Part shown: positions 1 through 8,633 of the stretch, one piece after another | Numbering within the stretch: the stretch's first letter is position 1 | How the letters are laid out: every line of letters starts with the position of its first letter | NCBI RefSeq assembly: GCF_008000895.1 | Contig: NZ_CP042823.1 | Coordinates: forward strand, 1,987,001-2,051,000 | Direction: 5' to 3' | From: Methylobacterium sp. WL1 | Lineage (GTDB): Bacteria; Pseudomonadota; Alphaproteobacteria; Rhizobiales; Beijerinckiaceae | Length of the DNA stretch: 64,000 nt | Notes under the pieces: model-generated | The model's input: only the letters and a program-made list of their open reading frames with translations | Database searches by the model: none | What the model was told of the DNA's origin: nothing | Position numbers and translations under genes: made by a program

Positions 1-36
1 TTTTTGCGGTGCGGTTCGGGCCGGCGGGCCCCGCCT

Positions 37-84
37 CTCGCGCCGCGTGCCGGATATCGGAACCGGCACGCGGCGCGAGTTTTT
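37..84 (+). terminator. Strong intrinsic terminator
   Basis: A perfect 17-bp inverted repeat (37-53 against 63-79) with a 9-nt loop is followed by five T residues at 80-84. In the + direction this is a textbook rho-independent terminator, probably for a gene left of the window. It also forms the left part of a dispersed repeat that recurs at 10934-11038, where the stem is degenerate. Confidence 0.75.
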
Positions 85-141
85 CGCTGCGCATCGTCGT
101 TTTCCGAAAGCCGGAATCCACCCTTTGGGACGATGCCCTAG
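37..141 (+). repeat. Dispersed intergenic repeat, family A, copy 1
   Basis: This stretch aligns along its whole length with 10934-11038. Shared blocks are CTCGCGC, TGCCGGAT, TCGGAACC, CGAAAGCCGG and GGAACGATGCCCTAG (GGGACGATGCCCTAG here). The right end supplies the stop codon of the minus-strand gene beside it, as in the second copy. Repeats ending in a 'GATGCTCTAG'-like block are common in Hyphomicrobiales intergenic DNA. That family link is from memory. Confidence 0.7.
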
Positions 142-1117
142 TTCGCGTTCGGAGCCGGCGCGGTGAAGCTGCGGTCGAGCACCCGGCCGACGTCGAGCCG
201 CTTGGCCAGGATGCCGTAGCGGGTCGCGCGATCGGACGCCTCCTGGACCTCCGCGACCACGCCGTCGTCGATGTTGATCGGGCTGGTCCGCTGCGCCGCA
301 TAGGCCGCCAGCAGCACATCCTCCGGCAGGCGTGTCAGGGCGGCGGTGCTCTTGGCGTATTCGGGGAGATGGTCGAGCGACCACAGCCGGGCCCTGTTCA
401 GGCGGTCCAGCAGGTCCTGCACGGCCGCCCGCTTGGTGGCGATGGCGGTGTCGGAGGCGACAATGAACGTGATGGTCGGGGTCAGGCCCGCGCCGTCGGC
501 GATCACCCGGGCGTTGTCCTTGCGGGTCGCGAACGAGACGTAGGGCTCCCAGACCGCCCAGGCATCGATCGAGCCGGCGACCAGGGCGACCTTGGCGTCC
601 ACGGGGTTGAGCGGCGCGAAGGTGGCGTCCTCCAACCTAATCCGCGTCTTCTCCAGGGTCGCGTCGATCAGGAACTGGCCCCAGCCGCCGCGGGTGCCGG
701 CCAGGCGCTTGCCCGCGAGGTCGGCGTCCGACCGGATCGGGGAATCCTGGCGGACCAGGATCGCATGGCTCCGCGGGTCCGATTTCGTGCCGCCGACCGC
801 CTTGATCGGGGCGCCGGCCGCGTAGGCCGTGAGCAGCGACAGGTCGCCGGTATAGCCGACATCGAGGGCGCCGGCATTGAGCGCCTCCAGGATCGGCGCG
901 GCGGCGGGGAATTCGACCAGGCGATCGTGTAGCGCAGGTCTTTTCCGAAGCCGGAGATCTTCAGCAGCGCGCGGTTGCCGCCCTTCTGGTCGCCGACCCG
1001 CAGCATCACGGGCTCGGCCGCGCAGGACGGGGCGGCCGCCGACAGCATCAGGGCGGCGGCGAGCCAGGCGGCCGCGTGCCGGCGGGTCGTTCTCGGGGCG
1101 TCAGAGAGGATGCGCAT
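138..1117 (-). pseudogene. ABC transporter substrate-binding protein (sulfonate/SsuA type), frameshifted
   Basis: This is a periplasmic solute-binding protein of the SsuA/TauA/NMT1-like family, the part of an ABC importer that captures aliphatic sulfonates or similar ligands. The N-terminus has a Sec signal peptide with a hydrophobic AAWLAAALMLSAAAPSCAA core. It is followed by the early 'VGDQKGG' strand, and after the lesion by ALDVGYTGDL and the WAVWEPY ligand-lobe motif. The frame breaks near 917: TGGTCGAATTC should read TGGGTCGAATTC, one G short. The 980-bp span is one base short of 327 codons. No permease or ATPase gene adjoins it inside the window. It may be a true pseudogene or a sequence error. 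Confidence 0.8.
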
Positions 1118-1486
1118 GTCGCCCGTTTCGTTGCCCGGCGCAGCGTGCGCGAGGGGTCCAGCGGAGCGGCCAAGTCTATGGAAGCGCCTGCGGCGAACAA
1201 GGAAACGACACTCCGTATTGCGGGCACATCGGGTGATGGCGGTGTCGGGTTTCGTCGCGCGAGAGAAGATACGTGTCGTTGCGGCGGGCCTCTCTCACCC
1301 AACCGGGTCTTCGTGAGGTGCGTTCGCGCAGCGGAGGTTTCGAAGGAGCCCTCCAGCCGGCCGCGCGATCCCCGGAGGGCTCCTTCGAGGCTCGGTGCGC
1401 TCGCACCTCAGGATGAGGGGACTGGGTGGGAGCGGCCCTCGTCCGATGACCAGCCCTCAGCCTCCCTGCCGCCGGGCTCCGGCAGC
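1118..1486. other. Intergenic region without a recognised gene
   Basis: This 369-bp region separates two minus-strand genes. The left part presumably carries the promoter of the binding-protein gene, but I see no clear motif. The right part is the palindromic repeat annotated at 1312-1420. The overlapping ORFs have shadow-like, Arg-rich translations. Confidence 0.5.
1312..1420. repeat. Palindromic intergenic repeat, family E
   Basis: This is a long imperfect inverted repeat. GGTGCG...AAGGAGCCCTCC on the left pairs with GGAGGGCTCCTT...CGCACC on the right. It ends in CCTCAGGATGAGG. A piece of the same family (CCTCATCCTGAGG) lies at 17627-17665. It probably folds strongly when transcribed. No coding potential is evident. 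Confidence 0.6.
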
Positions 1487-2191
1487 CTACACCGCAAAAG
1501 CATCCGCCAGATACGCCCGCACGAAGCCCGGCATCCGAGTCGCCTCCGGACCGTCGGCCGCGCGCGACACGTGGATCCCGGCGAGTTCCGGCTCCGCCTC
1601 CCGGCGGCGGTGGGCCTCGATGCGGGCGCACAGGGCGTCGGCCGTCTCCGGGAACCGCACCGGGCGCAGGAAGGCGAGCTGCCCCTCCCCGGCCAGCAGC
1701 ACCCAGTCGGTCGCGGCATCCGCCGGCAGCGCCAGGCCGGTCTCCTCGGCGAGCTCCCGGGCGGCGCTGCCGGCGAGGTCGACGGTCTCGCCCCGCACGT
1801 CGTCGAGGTCGGGCGTGCCGCACGGGAAGTAGAGCTGGCCGGCATTGGCCGTATGGGTGCCCATCGCGCCGAGCAGCACCCCACCGTCCAGGCTCCCGGG
1901 CACGATCGCCGCGAAGGCGTTGACCACGCCGGCTTCCGTGCGGCCCCGGTCCCGGTAGGCGATGAAGCTGGAATAGCGGGCGGCAAACAGGTCGACCCGA
2001 GCGATCCCGTCCGCGACCGACCAGGCGCGGGCGAGCAGCACGGTGCCGTCGAACATCCCGGGGCTGCGGGCGCGCCGCGCCTGCCAGTGTTCGGCGATTT
2101 CCGCTTCGTGGTCCCGGGCGAACGGCCAGTCATGCGCGACGAGTCGCGCCGTGACCCCGGCGAGCCGGGTGATCCGGAAGCCGTCAGACAC
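1487..2191 (-). CDS. Nudix hydrolase family protein
   Basis: This 234-residue protein probably hydrolyses a nucleoside diphosphate linked to another moiety. The recognisable core is AARELAEETGL around residues 144-154, matching the REUxEExGU half of the Nudix box. The upstream half of the box (Gly and first Glu) is degenerate, so substrate and even activity are uncertain. Its start overlaps the end of the upstream PhzF-family gene by 8 bp, so the two are almost surely co-transcribed and translationally coupled. Confidence 0.7.
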   Translation of the reverse strand: MSDGFRITRLAGVTARLVAHDWPFARDHEAEIAEHWQARRARSPGMFDGTVLLARAWSVADGIARVDLFAARYSSFIAYRDRGRTEAGVVNAFAAIVPGSLDGGVLLGAMGTHTANAGQLYFPCGTPDLDDVRGETVDLAGSAARELAEETGLALPADAATDWVLLAGEGQLAFLRPVRFPETADALCARIEAHRRREAEPELAGIHVSRAADGPEATRMPGFVRAYLADAFAV

Positions 2192-3068
2192 GCAAGGTCC
2201 CGTCCGACACGATCACGGCCGAGCCGCCGATCTCCACCGAGCGAAGGGCGCCGGCCGCGATCGTGAGCTGGAGCGCGATGGCGCTCGGCCGGCCCATGGC
2301 CTCGCCCTGCTGGATCGCCACGTCGTGGGTGCCGTCGCCCAGGGTCTCGAACTGCATCAGCACCCCCGCGAAGGCGGCGGCCGCCGAGCCGGTGGCGGGA
2401 TCCTCCGCGATACCGAGATGCGGCGCGAACATCCGCACCCGCCAGCTCTGGCCCGTCCCCTCGGGGTCTGGCGCGTAGAGGTAGAGCCCGTCCTGCGCCT
2501 CCGGTCCTCGCGCCGGCTGGGCGGAATCGAGCGCCGCCACCGTGGCCACCGGCACGCAGGTGAAGGTCGGCCCGACCCCGTGGCGGCTCGGGACGTGCCG
2601 GCCGGTGCAGAGATCGCCGGGCTCGAGCCCGAGGAGCGGCGCGAGCACCGCCGGCTCCGGGCCGGCGCCCAGAAATTCCGGCAGGGCCGGCAGCTTGAAC
2701 CGTGCCCGGCCGCCGCTGCCGTCGGACAGCGTCTCGACCACGCAGGGCACGATCCCGATCCGCTCCTCCAGGCCGAAGGCCCGGGCATCGCCCCGGGACG
2801 GGTCCTCCAGGGCGAGCAGCACGGCGCTCCCCACGGTCGGGTGGCCGGCGAACGGAAGCTCGTGCCGCGGCGTGAAGATCCGCAGACGCGCCCGCTGCCG
2901 CGCGTCGGTGGGCGGCAGCACGAACACCGTCTCGGACAGGTTGAACTCCGCCGCGATCGCCTGCATCGCGGCCGTGTCGAGCCCCTCGGCGTCGCGCACC
3001 ACGGCCAGCGGGTTGCCGGCGAATTTTTGGTCGGTGAACACGTCGAGGGTGACGAAGCGGCGCGCCAT
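2184..3068 (-). CDS. PhzF family phenazine-biosynthesis-like isomerase
   Basis: This 294-residue protein of the PhzF/diaminopimelate-epimerase fold is expected to act as an isomerase or epimerase on a small metabolite. Visible family features are the N-terminal VDVF-like start (LDVFTDQKFAGNP), the catalytic Glu in LSETVFV at residue 46, the first-lobe GHPTVGSA motif and the second-lobe EDPATGSAA motif. Length is normal for the family. It heads a two-gene operon with the Nudix gene. The substrate cannot be told from sequence. Most family members outside phenazine clusters have unknown roles, and there is no phenazine cluster here. Confidence 0.85.
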   Translation of the reverse strand: MARRFVTLDVFTDQKFAGNPLAVVRDAEGLDTAAMQAIAAEFNLSETVFVLPPTDARQRARLRIFTPRHELPFAGHPTVGSAVLLALEDPSRGDARAFGLEERIGIVPCVVETLSDGSGGRARFKLPALPEFLGAGPEPAVLAPLLGLEPGDLCTGRHVPSRHGVGPTFTCVPVATVAALDSAQPARGPEAQDGLYLYAPDPEGTGQSWRVRMFAPHLGIAEDPATGSAAAAFAGVLMQFETLGDGTHDVAIQQGEAMGRPSAIALQLTIAAGALRSVEIGGSAVIVSDGTLRV

Positions 3069-3222
3069 CGTGTCGGTCCTCCGGGGGGCGCCCGCGACCG
3101 GCTGGCGGCTGCGGCGCGCTTTGCTAAGGCTGTGCGAACGCCCGACTCGATCCGGGCGGCGCGGTCCCAGAGCCTAGCCCAGTGCGGCACCGCTTCCCAG
3201 GCCGCGGAGACGGGAGGGAGCC

Positions 3223-3705
3223 ATGCCCAACACGGAGCACGCCTACGCGGTCACGGTGACCTGGACCGGCAACACCGGGGCCGGCACCCGGACCTATCGC
3301 GGCTACGACCGCGCCTTCGAGGCCGCCTCCCCGGGCAAGCCGGTGATCACCGGCTCGTCCGACCCGGCCTTCCGGGGCGACCCGGCGCGCTGGAACCCGG
3401 AGGACCTGCTGGTGGCCTCGCTCTCGGCCTGCCACAAGCTCTGGTATCTCGGCCTGTGCGCGCAGGCCGGGATCGTGGTGACGGCCTACGCCGACACCGC
3501 CGAGGGCCGCATGACCGAGGAGCCCGGCGGTGCGGGCCAGTTCACCGCGGTCACCCTGCGCCCGCGCGTGACCGTCACGGCGGAATCGGACGCCGCCGCC
3601 GCCCTGGCGCTGCACCACCGGGCGCACGCGCAATGCTTCATCGCCCGCTCGGTGAACTTTGCGGTGACGCACGAACCGACCATCGTGCGGGAGGGCGTGG
3701 ATTGA
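3223..3705 (+). CDS. OsmC family peroxidase-like protein
   Basis: This 160-residue OsmC/Ohr-superfamily protein reduces organic hydroperoxides with a pair of redox cysteines in characterised members. Both cysteines are present, one in SACHKLWYLGLC near residue 73 and one in HAQCFIARSV near residue 136. The family's NPEDLLVASLSAC helix is clear. It is transcribed divergently from the PhzF gene across 154 bp and convergently with pdxY. The start is the ATG preceded by GGGAG. It may be the YhfA/OsmC subgroup rather than Ohr. Confidence 0.85.
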   Translation: MPNTEHAYAVTVTWTGNTGAGTRTYRGYDRAFEAASPGKPVITGSSDPAFRGDPARWNPEDLLVASLSACHKLWYLGLCAQAGIVVTAYADTAEGRMTEEPGGAGQFTAVTLRPRVTVTAESDAAAALALHHRAHAQCFIARSVNFAVTHEPTIVREGVD

Positions 3706-3725
3706 GGGCGTGCGCGATTCGGCCC

Positions 3726-4574
3726 CTACACCGCCTCGACCAAAAAGGTCTCGGTCGGGGTCACGTATTCCGCCTGCGCGGCCACGGTGAGGATCTCCCG
3801 GGAACCCGCCGCCGCGGTGCGCTTCAGGAGGCCGTAGACCGAGGCGGCGGCCGCGCCCAAAGCCGTGGCGGCCGAGCCGGTGCGGGCGTAGTGGACCAGG
3901 AACAGGGCCGCGATGCAGTCGCCCGCGCCGTTCACCGCGATGGCGAGGCGCGGGGTGCGGACCCGGAACACCCGGCCCTCCGCCCCGGCCAGCAGGTCGA
4001 TCCGGTCGGGCGGCGTGTCGGCGCAAAGCGCCGAGGTGACCAGCACCACCCGGGGGCCCCGGGCCTGGAGCGCCGCGATCGCGGCCGCCGCCTCCGGCAG
4101 GGTCCGGCTCGGCAGGCCGGTGAGCCGGTCGAGCTCGAACTGATTGGGGGTGAGGATGTCGGCCGCCGGCACGGCGTGGTCACGCAGGAACGCCTCGATC
4201 CCGGGCCGCACGTAGACGCCCTCCGCGACGTCGCCGATCACCGGGTCGCAGCAATAGAGGGCCTGCGGGTTCGCGGCCCGCACGGAGGCCACCGCCTCCA
4301 GGATCGCCGCCCCGATCGCGGCCGAGCCCATGTAGCCCGACAGCACCGCGTCGCAGCCGGGAAACACCCCGCGCTCGCCGATGCCCCGCACCACGTCGCG
4401 GATCATGTCCGCCTCGAAGATCGGGCCGCGCCACGCCCCGTAGCCGGTGTGGTTGGAGAACTGCACCGTGTGCACCGGCCAAACTTCGACCCCGAGCCGC
4501 TGCATCGGGAACACCGCCGACGCGTTGCCGACATGCCCGTAGGCGACGTGGGACTGGATCGACAGGACGTTCAA
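3726..4574 (-). CDS. pdxY: Pyridoxal kinase PdxY
   Basis: This ribokinase-fold enzyme phosphorylates pyridoxal with ATP in the vitamin B6 salvage pathway. The N-terminus NVLSIQSHVAYGHVGN is diagnostic. Further support comes from FSNHTGYG, the CDPVIGD block and the anion hole with catalytic Asp in NGAGDCIAAL. I chose the TTG at 4574 because it gives the normal 282 residues and begins right before the conserved NVLSIQS. A GGGA lies about 10 nt upstream. Extending further adds an Arg-rich segment foreign to the family. A decayed copy of the first part of this gene lies at 5523-5755. Confidence 0.88.
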   Translation of the reverse strand: MNVLSIQSHVAYGHVGNASAVFPMQRLGVEVWPVHTVQFSNHTGYGAWRGPIFEADMIRDVVRGIGERGVFPGCDAVLSGYMGSAAIGAAILEAVASVRAANPQALYCCDPVIGDVAEGVYVRPGIEAFLRDHAVPAADILTPNQFELDRLTGLPSRTLPEAAAAIAALQARGPRVVLVTSALCADTPPDRIDLLAGAEGRVFRVRTPRLAIAVNGAGDCIAALFLVHYARTGSAATALGAAAASVYGLLKRTAAAGSREILTVAAQAEYVTPTETFLVEAV

Positions 4575-4779
4575 CGCGGGTGATTCCCGGTGCCGTGAGG
4601 AGAGCCGCTGCTGTCGGCGATCCGGCGCGCGGGCGCAAGCGCGGGGGCACGCACGGGAGGCGCGCACGGGGGCACGCCGCGAGCGGCGCGGTTCGGACGG
4701 CCGGCCCGCCTCGGTTCGGCCCCCGCGGCCGGCAGGCGGGCCGGACCGCGTCCCGCTCGGCTCGACGGCGGGGAGCGGA

Positions 4780-5363
4780 TCAGGGCGCGCGGCAGCGCAT
4801 GGCCACCGTCGCCTGCGTGACGCTCAGCGCCCGGCGCCGCGTCTCCAGCGAGGCGCCCGGCGCGTCCGAGACGGACGCGGCCTCCCGCTTCAGCGTAGCG
4901 TCGCAGGCGCAGGAGCTGTAGCCGGCGGCGTCGTAGCAGGCGTCGTGGCGCATGCAGGCGGCATCGAGGGCGTCGATCGGGGGCAGGCCCTCGCCGCGCT
5001 GGCCCGTGCCGCAATAATTGCCGTGGAACAGGTCCTCGCCGGCCGCGACCTTGCCGAGATCGCCCTTGGGCGGCGCCGGCGCCTCCGCCTGCCCGCTCGG
5101 GTTGAGGTCGTTGGCCGGGCCGCCAGCCTTGGAGCCCGACGCCCGCAGCGCCTTGGGGATGCCGGAGCGCTCGCCCGGCTCGTTGAGCGCCTCGCCCGCC
5201 CGGCCGTTCGGATCGGACAGGTCCGGCAGCGGCGGCGGCGGCCTGGGCGGGGCTCGTCCGCCTCCAGGGTGGTATACGCCTCACCGGCGACGGCCTGCGC
5301 CCGGACATGCTGCGGGACGGCCAGGAGCAACAGCCCGAGGAGGACGAGAAGGGTGGGTCTCAC
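4780..5363 (-). pseudogene. Secreted phospholipase A2-like protein, frameshifted
   Basis: This is a small exported protein with a phospholipase A2-type active site. The GTG at 5363, preceded by GGGAG, starts a clear Sec signal peptide (TLLVLLGLLLLAVPQHVRA-QA). After the frameshift the protein reads PPLPDLSDPNG, then a calcium-loop-like YCGTGQRGEG, then the catalytic CMRHDACYDAAG helix (Cys-x-x-His-Asp-x-Cys-Tyr) and more cysteines in SSCACDATL. The frame breaks at about 5245-5260 in a run of C/G. The 584-bp span is one base short of a multiple of three. Adding one C joins signal peptide and enzyme in frame. It may be a real lesion or a sequence error. Confidence 0.7.
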
Positions 5364-5522
5364 GGCAGGCTCCCGAATGCGGAGCCAGCAATGCGGAGCG
5401 CGACTGTTCCGTTCCGAAGTCGGTCTGCGCAGCGGGGCCGGGTCGGGGGCGTCCTGCGCGGTTGGGGCCGAGCCCCGAGAGGCCGCCAGCACGGCGCGCC
5501 CGGTGCCGACCCGTCTGCGCCC

Positions 5523-5755
5523 GCCGATGCCCCGGACCGTGGCGCGGATTGTTTCCGCGTCGAAGACCGGGCGTCAGTCGAGATGGTTTGAGAACGGGAC
5601 GGTGTGGACCGGCCCGACCTCGACCCCGCGCCGCTGCATCGGGACCATCGAAGCCGCGTTGCCAATCGGGCCGTAGTCGACGTCGGACTAGATCGACAGG
5701 GTGTTCAACGCCGGTGATTCTCGGATCGCGGGGGAGAACCGCCGCTGCGGGCGAT
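5523..5755 (-). pseudogene. Decayed partial copy of the pdxY 5' region
   Basis: This segment aligns base by base with 4377-4621, covering the start region and about the first 65 codons of pdxY plus some 45 bp upstream of its start. By eye it is roughly 80% identical. The counterpart of Gln in SIQSH is a TAG stop, and other indels are present. Its upstream end stops sharply where the low-GC DNA begins. It is a relic of a duplicated or laterally acquired pdxY, not a gene. Confidence 0.8.
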
Positions 5756-5829
5756 ATTGTCCTAGATCTTGGTTTAAAACATAGCCTGCATATCTAGCAG
5801 TAATTTTGTAAAATTAGTTTGTCCGTATC

Positions 5830-6837
5830 TTATAAGGCGCCATCGGGACTAAATAAATCCGTTTGCTTCGGAGGGCGATCGGGAATGAAGCGCATGACCT
5901 TTTTAATTTTGTAAGTTGGTTGTTTGGCGTTATTGTCGGAGTCAAAAGGCGTGATTATTTCCAACACAACTTGGTACGTATCCTCTGATAGTGCGCCGCC
6001 TCTTTCCAGTGTATCTTGTGCAATTGTTGTCGCAATAATGTCTGCGTGTATGGTTTCCAGCCCAAGGCGAAACCGCCAGTTTATTGCGCTTGCATCGTAT
6101 ACCGGCGAATAAACGCTTAGCCATGCGGGTGTTTCTTCAACGTCTGGCTCGTTGGCCTATTTGCTTTCTTCTATGCCTTCACACAAGATGCGGCGATATT
6201 GGCAACCTCTTCGGGTGTGAAATTTTCCGGCGTATCCTCTTCATTCCCAGAAACACGCATTGTTTCAAAGCCATCATGCCCCAGTGGCAAGAAAGCATCC
6301 TGAGTTGCTTGAAGCGCCTTTGGATTTTTTGACAGGCTATATATTTCTGGTGTCAGGCAAACCATATTGTCATTGCCTTTTATTGTGGCTTTTATAATTC
6401 CACGCGGGTCGGATCCGACTCTTTCTTCTATAATATCTTGGCCTTTTTCCGCCCGAGATATTTCAAAAAATTTATTTAGCCTGTTGCAAGCCCAACTCCA
6501 TATAGCGGACATTTCGGAAGGCCGATCTATACAAGTAGTTCTCTCGCGATTTTTACTTGATCCAGGCCGAGAAATTGCTTGATTTGATCGTAAAAACCAT
6601 TGATCAGTTCAATATTTATGTTGAAGCATTTGTGCTCGAAATCTGAGACAAATAAAACTTTAGTTGTGGATTTTTGCCATTAAACTCTGTATTAGCCTCG
6701 AGCAGCAGTCGGCCAAAAGCCAGCAGCGCTGGCGCCAAGTTCCGGACATCAATAGAGTGGTCGTCCGCACGAGAGGGGCCATCGTAAGCAACTAAGAACT
6801 CTTGCCGGCTCATCGGCACGTCTTCGGCTTGAGCCAT
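5830..6837 (-). pseudogene. Low-GC hypothetical protein gene, broken by several lesions
   Basis: The minus strand can be read as one protein of about 335 residues if lesions are repaired. It starts at the ATG at 6837 behind a strong AAGGAGG and runs MAQAEDVPMSRQEFLVAYDG, then NLAPALLAFGRLLLEAN. A frame change near 6650 continues as VSDFEHKCFNINIELINGFY. There is a stop near 6536, a frame change near 6515 into MSAIWSWACNRLNKFFEI, another near 6187, and a TAG near 6158 before EPDVEETPAWLSVYSPVYD. The C-terminus IKKVMRFIPDRPP ends at a TAA at 5830. GC is far below the flanks, so it was acquired and is decaying. It resembles widespread mobile-element hypotheticals of unknown function. Confidence 0.7.
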
Positions 6838-7198
6838 TTGTACCCCTCCTTCACAGACAGCGAAGAGTGCAAATCGCGTTTAAGTTGTCCATCCATGACG
6901 TGGCCGGATTCAGCAGGAAGCTTAACCGCTGTGATAAAACTGCTGCAGGCTCCTTATGGAGCTATCTATAGCACGCGAACAAAGGATGAACAAACTGGCG
7001 GATTACCGATCCCTGCAATGCCGGCTCTGGATTTGCCGTCGGTAGCAAGAACAATCGCAAAGGGCGATCAATCAATATGTCAGGTTCATAGGCTGGTGCT
7101 CCCGCCCCTACTCCCAAGCCTAGTTCAATCACCCAAAACCCTTGTCCCCGGCCCTCTCCCGCCTCAGATGGGTTCGATCCCCGCCGCCCCCGAGCCCG
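6838..7198. other. Intergenic region at the edge of the low-GC stretch
   Basis: These 361 bp hold the upstream region of the broken low-GC gene (its AAGGAGG Shine-Dalgarno lies at 6844-6852) and the transition back to high-GC DNA near 7100. I see no convincing gene. The short reading frames lack start sites and family resemblance. Confidence 0.5.
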
Positions 7199-7720
7199 AT
7201 GGACATCGAAGCCCTGCGGACCTCCACCCTCGCCTTCGTCGAGGCGCACAAGGTCTGGACGCCGCTGATCGCCGGGGGGCTCGCCTTCTGCGAGTCGATC
7301 GCGATCCTGTCGCTGTTCGTGCCGGCCACCGTGATCCTGATCGGCATCGGCGCCCTGGTCGGGGGGGCCGACATCCCGCTCTGGCCGGTGATCGGCGCCG
7401 CCGCCCTGGGGGCCGCGCTGGGGGATTGGCTCTCCTACGAGGCCGGGCGCTGGGTCGGGCCGGGCGCCCGCACCAAGTGGCCGTTGCGGCGCTACCCCGA
7501 CCTCGTCGCCAAGGCGGAACGCTTCATCGGCCGCTGGGGTATCGCCGCGGTGGCGCTGGGGCGCTTCTTCGGGCCGGCCCGGGCCCTGGTGCCGCTGCTC
7601 GCCGGCACCCTCGGGCTGGCGCGGCTGCCGTTCCAGCTGGCCAATGTCGGCTCGGCGCTGGTCTGGGCCTTCGTGCTGCTCGCCCCCGGGGCCGGGCTGC
7701 TCGCCTGGCTCGACCGGTGA
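7199..7720 (+). CDS. DedA family membrane protein (VTT domain)
   Basis: This 173-residue inner-membrane protein of the DedA/VTT family may help flip or traffic lipid carriers and support envelope homeostasis. It shows the family pattern: an amphipathic re-entrant start, hydrophobic blocks IAILSLFVPATVILIGIGAL and VIGAAALGAALGDWLSYEAGRW, the GRFFGPARALVPLLAG motif and a C-terminal membrane span. The ATG at 7199 was preferred over an upstream TTG at 7142 because the protein then begins at the usual place. The stop is 16 bp before the next gene, so the two are likely one transcript. Confidence 0.85.
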   Translation: MDIEALRTSTLAFVEAHKVWTPLIAGGLAFCESIAILSLFVPATVILIGIGALVGGADIPLWPVIGAAALGAALGDWLSYEAGRWVGPGARTKWPLRRYPDLVAKAERFIGRWGIAAVALGRFFGPARALVPLLAGTLGLARLPFQLANVGSALVWAFVLLAPGAGLLAWLDR

Positions 7721-7736
7721 TCCGGTCGGCCCGCTG

Positions 7737-8513
7737 ATGCGCCGCTTCCCGCCGGAGCGCATCGTCTGCCTCACCGAGGAGACCGTCGAGACCCTGTACC
7801 TTCTGGGTGAGGAGGACCGGATCGTCGGCGTCTCGGGCTACGCGGTGCGCCCGCCCCGGGTCCGGCGGGAGAAGCCCCGGGTCTCGGCCTTCACCAGCGC
7901 CGACATCCCAAAGATCCTGGCCCTGGCGCCGGACCTCGTCCTGGCGTTCTCCGACCTCCAGGCCGACATCGTCGCCGATCTCGCCCGCGCGGGTATCGCC
8001 GTACACCTATTCAACCAGAGGGATGTGGCGGGCTGCCTCGCTATGGTCCGCACCCTGGGGGCCCTGGTCGGGGTCCCGGAGCGGGCGGACGCGCTCGCAC
8101 GGTTCTTCGAAGAATCCCTGCATTCCGCCGCCGCACAGGCCCCGACCCGGCCCAGACTTCGCGTTTACTTCGAAGAGTGGGACGCGCCGATGATCTCCGG
8201 AATCGGCTGGATCTCCGAATTAATCGGCTTCGCCGGCGGCCAGGACGTGTTCCCCGAGCTCAGCCGACAGCCGGCCGCGAAGGACCGGATCGTCACCCCC
8301 GACCAGGTGATCGCCGCCGCCCCCGACGTGATCCTGGCCTCCTGGTGCGGCAAGAAGGTCAACGTCGACCGCATCCGCGCCCGCCCCGGCTGGGACGCGA
8401 TCCCGGCGGTGCGGACCGGCCGGATCCACGAGATCAAGGCCCCGCTGATCCTCCAGCCGGGCCCCGCCGCGCTCACCGACGGGTTCGCTGCGATCCAGGC
8501 CTTCCTGGCTTAA
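7737..8513 (+). CDS. Cobalamin/iron-siderophore-type binding protein (BtuF-like)
   Basis: This 258-residue protein has the type III periplasmic-binding fold seen in BtuF and siderophore-binding proteins. It begins RIVCLTEETVETLYLLGEEDRIVGVSGY, the usual opening of this family, and has ILALAPDLVLAFSDLQ and PDVILASWCGKK lobes. It has no recognisable signal peptide and no importer genes beside it. It may act in the cytoplasm or be a divergent relative recruited for another role. It follows dedA by 16 bp. The ligand is unknown. Confidence 0.8.
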   Translation: MRRFPPERIVCLTEETVETLYLLGEEDRIVGVSGYAVRPPRVRREKPRVSAFTSADIPKILALAPDLVLAFSDLQADIVADLARAGIAVHLFNQRDVAGCLAMVRTLGALVGVPERADALARFFEESLHSAAAQAPTRPRLRVYFEEWDAPMISGIGWISELIGFAGGQDVFPELSRQPAAKDRIVTPDQVIAAAPDVILASWCGKKVNVDRIRARPGWDAIPAVRTGRIHEIKAPLILQPGPAALTDGFAAIQAFLA

Positions 8514-8633
8514 GCCTCTGAATTCAAGTGGATGTTCATTCCGGGTGGCGGGGGCGATGCCGCGCCGCAGGTGACGGATCGGTCGCGGTTCGGCAGGATG
8601 TCCCGATTCGACACAGGCGCATCCCGCAACCGC

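Noticed and set aside
4571..5308. A 245-residue minus-strand frame over the phospholipase gene
   Set aside because: Gly/Arg-rich shadow; the signal peptide and active-site helix lie in the other two frames.
5924..6124. Two small opposing reading frames in the low-GC region
   Set aside because: The minus strand in another frame reads as the C-terminus of the broken foreign gene, which explains the stretch better.
7168..7195. GGGTTCGATCCCC before dedA, resembling a tRNA T-arm and thus an island attachment site
   Set aside because: The flanking bases do not form a five-pair T stem or an acceptor stem, and no second copy was seen at the other island edge.
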